Assembly (NCBI GenBank): GCA_028532985.1
Contig: JANCIK010000009.1
Location: 2,666,001-2,730,000, forward strand
Direction of reading: 5' to 3'
Length of the DNA stretch: 64,000 bases
DNA from: Stropharia rugosoannulata
Lineage: Eukaryota; Basidiomycota; Agaricomycetes; Agaricales; Strophariaceae
Below, piece after piece: positions 62,819 through 64,000 of the stretch. How positions within the stretch are numbered: position 1 is the stretch's first letter; each line of letters starts with the position of its first letter. The position numbers were made by a program, and so were the translations under genes. A model generated the notes under the pieces. That model ran no database searches, had not been told where the DNA came from, and worked only from the letters and a program-made list of their open reading frames with translations.

Positions 62819-64000
62819 AGTTGTATCTGCCTGTGTTTTGGAGACGCTTCGTAGGATTAACACAGTTCTCGCTGACTGCGATTGTTGAAGGTCAATTGAA
62901 GGACACACAAAGTATCTGAAGTAGTTAGTATGTAACCCATTTTGTAAAATTAATTCATTTAGATCAAACGTCAAAAGTGCAGTAGATGTGCATACTATGC
63001 GATGAGCTCGCACGACGGACACGATGACCCTGTGTAATGGCACGGTTTCCGTGAAAATATATGTCAACAAGGCAGACTTGGAACTTCTGGACGTTGGATG
63101 GTTCTACCGCAGCAGAGATAAACTGAAAGATACAACGAAATTTACAGGACCATTAGCTTAGCGTATTTATTGACTCTTTGGTGCGTACTTGAAAATGTAG
63201 TTTGAGCTGGTGCGTTGTCAACCACTATGGAACGTGAACAGACTGGAATGTTAAACGTTATGTGCTCAAGGTGATTTTCCCTACGCAGGCTCGGGTGTCA
63301 AGTGTATCTCACACGACGGTGGCAGGTGTGGAGACTAACGAGGCGTGAGTTCAGGAATGTTAGAAACAAGTATAAGTGCGCCTAACGCTACTTGTTGCAT
63401 TAGGTGATCGGTCGCTGAGATGTTTGAAGAAAGCGAGCGGCTGCGGGGCCAGAAAGGCTGAGCCTGTGGAAAGACTGGATACTATTTCAGCAATCGCTTG
63501 TGATGTGCTGCTTCTTGAAGTAGACGAGGCGCGTCACTCAACAATACATAAGATATACTTGGGTCTTTCTGGCCCTGCAGTAGGGTCTGTCACGGCAGGG
63601 ATCCAATGAATGAGTGGCGAAGGCTGAAAATACCATGGCTGTGAGGGGCACATAGAAGTTTCTCCTGATGAACGAAACAGCACGAATATGCGATATCAAA
63701 ACTCAATATCTTGTTGTTGTGTGGCAAGTAAGTGTTGAGCAGTTTGATGGCCCTGTTTCAGGGAAGTTGTAATGCACAATTCTCAGGATATGGTAGACAC
63801 TGGGTGAAAAGAACAATGTTAGATCTGAACACTACGCGCGATGAGGATTTATGCATACCACGGCCTCTCAGTCGACATTTTCCAATTTACCGCTGTTGAT
63901 GGGCTCCGATTGCAAATTATACGACCGTCATCCGGCTGTTGTGAGCTCATAAGGCGCAGCGGTTACACCACCAGAGGCGGATAAACCAGCATAGCCGGAG
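62819..64000. other. Spacer, no recognisable gene
   Basis: Only short frames. One of 77 codons at 63376-63609 (plus) opens with a non-ATG codon and shows no family motif. I see no repeat or terminal structure. Confidence 0.35.

Overview
The window looks like nuclear DNA of a basidiomycete fungus, most likely an Agaricomycete. It has short GT-AG introns of about 45-70 nt, Plavaka, KDZ (Kyakuja-Dileera-Zisupton) and Tnp2-type (CACTA/EnSpm) transposases, a fungal 7TM protein, and a family of kinase-like genes. It is transposon-rich: roughly three quarters is mobile DNA, with host genes only at the two edges. Family names come from recognising motifs; no database search was run.

Layout. 1-970: decayed carbamoyl-phosphate synthase fragment. 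970-2065 (-): spliced 7TM membrane protein. 2351-2777 (+): two-exon coiled-coil gene. 2852-2984: perfect 64-bp-arm palindrome. 3421-12002 (+): Plavaka transposase split by an intact Ty1/copia retrotransposon (5118-10581, identical LTRs, GTCCT target duplication). 12182-14644: right-end remnant of a KDZ-type element. 15445-48789: a presumed CACTA unit with three collinear genes (Tnp2 transposase, ORF2, ORF3). ORF3 is split by a 2.5-kb non-coding element (23733-26264) and by a complete 20.4-kb KDZ element (27756-48141), which is itself split by a Ty3/gypsy chromovirus (34450-40677). 49720-51390 (-): DUF4139 (mucoidy-inhibitor-like) pseudogene. 51394-52347 (-): F-box-like gene. 53131-53799: Tc1/mariner-type foldback element. 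53800-56900: degenerate intron-like repeats. 57224-62815: three tandem kinase-like paralogues (one intact, one split by a 752-bp insertion, one collapsed) with a mitochondrial-carrier relic between the first two.

The centrepiece is the KDZ element. It has 320-bp terminal inverted repeats, a 7-bp target duplication, a CxC2-KDZ transposase, a probable TET/JBP-like dioxygenase beside its left terminus, an HMG-like protein gene, a large two-zinc-cluster protein gene, and a further acidic protein gene. GTCGG/CCGAC is scattered through its genes and termini. The four differences between its termini and the three between the gypsy LTRs are all CpG/TpG(CpA) transitions, and every in-frame stop I found in the KDZ and Tnp2 genes is TGA (one step from CGA). 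This fits decay by deamination of methylated CpG in an element that carries a candidate 5-methylcytosine oxidase.

Relative ages can be read from the nesting: CACTA, then KDZ, then gypsy; and Plavaka, then copia. The identical copia LTRs make that insertion very recent.
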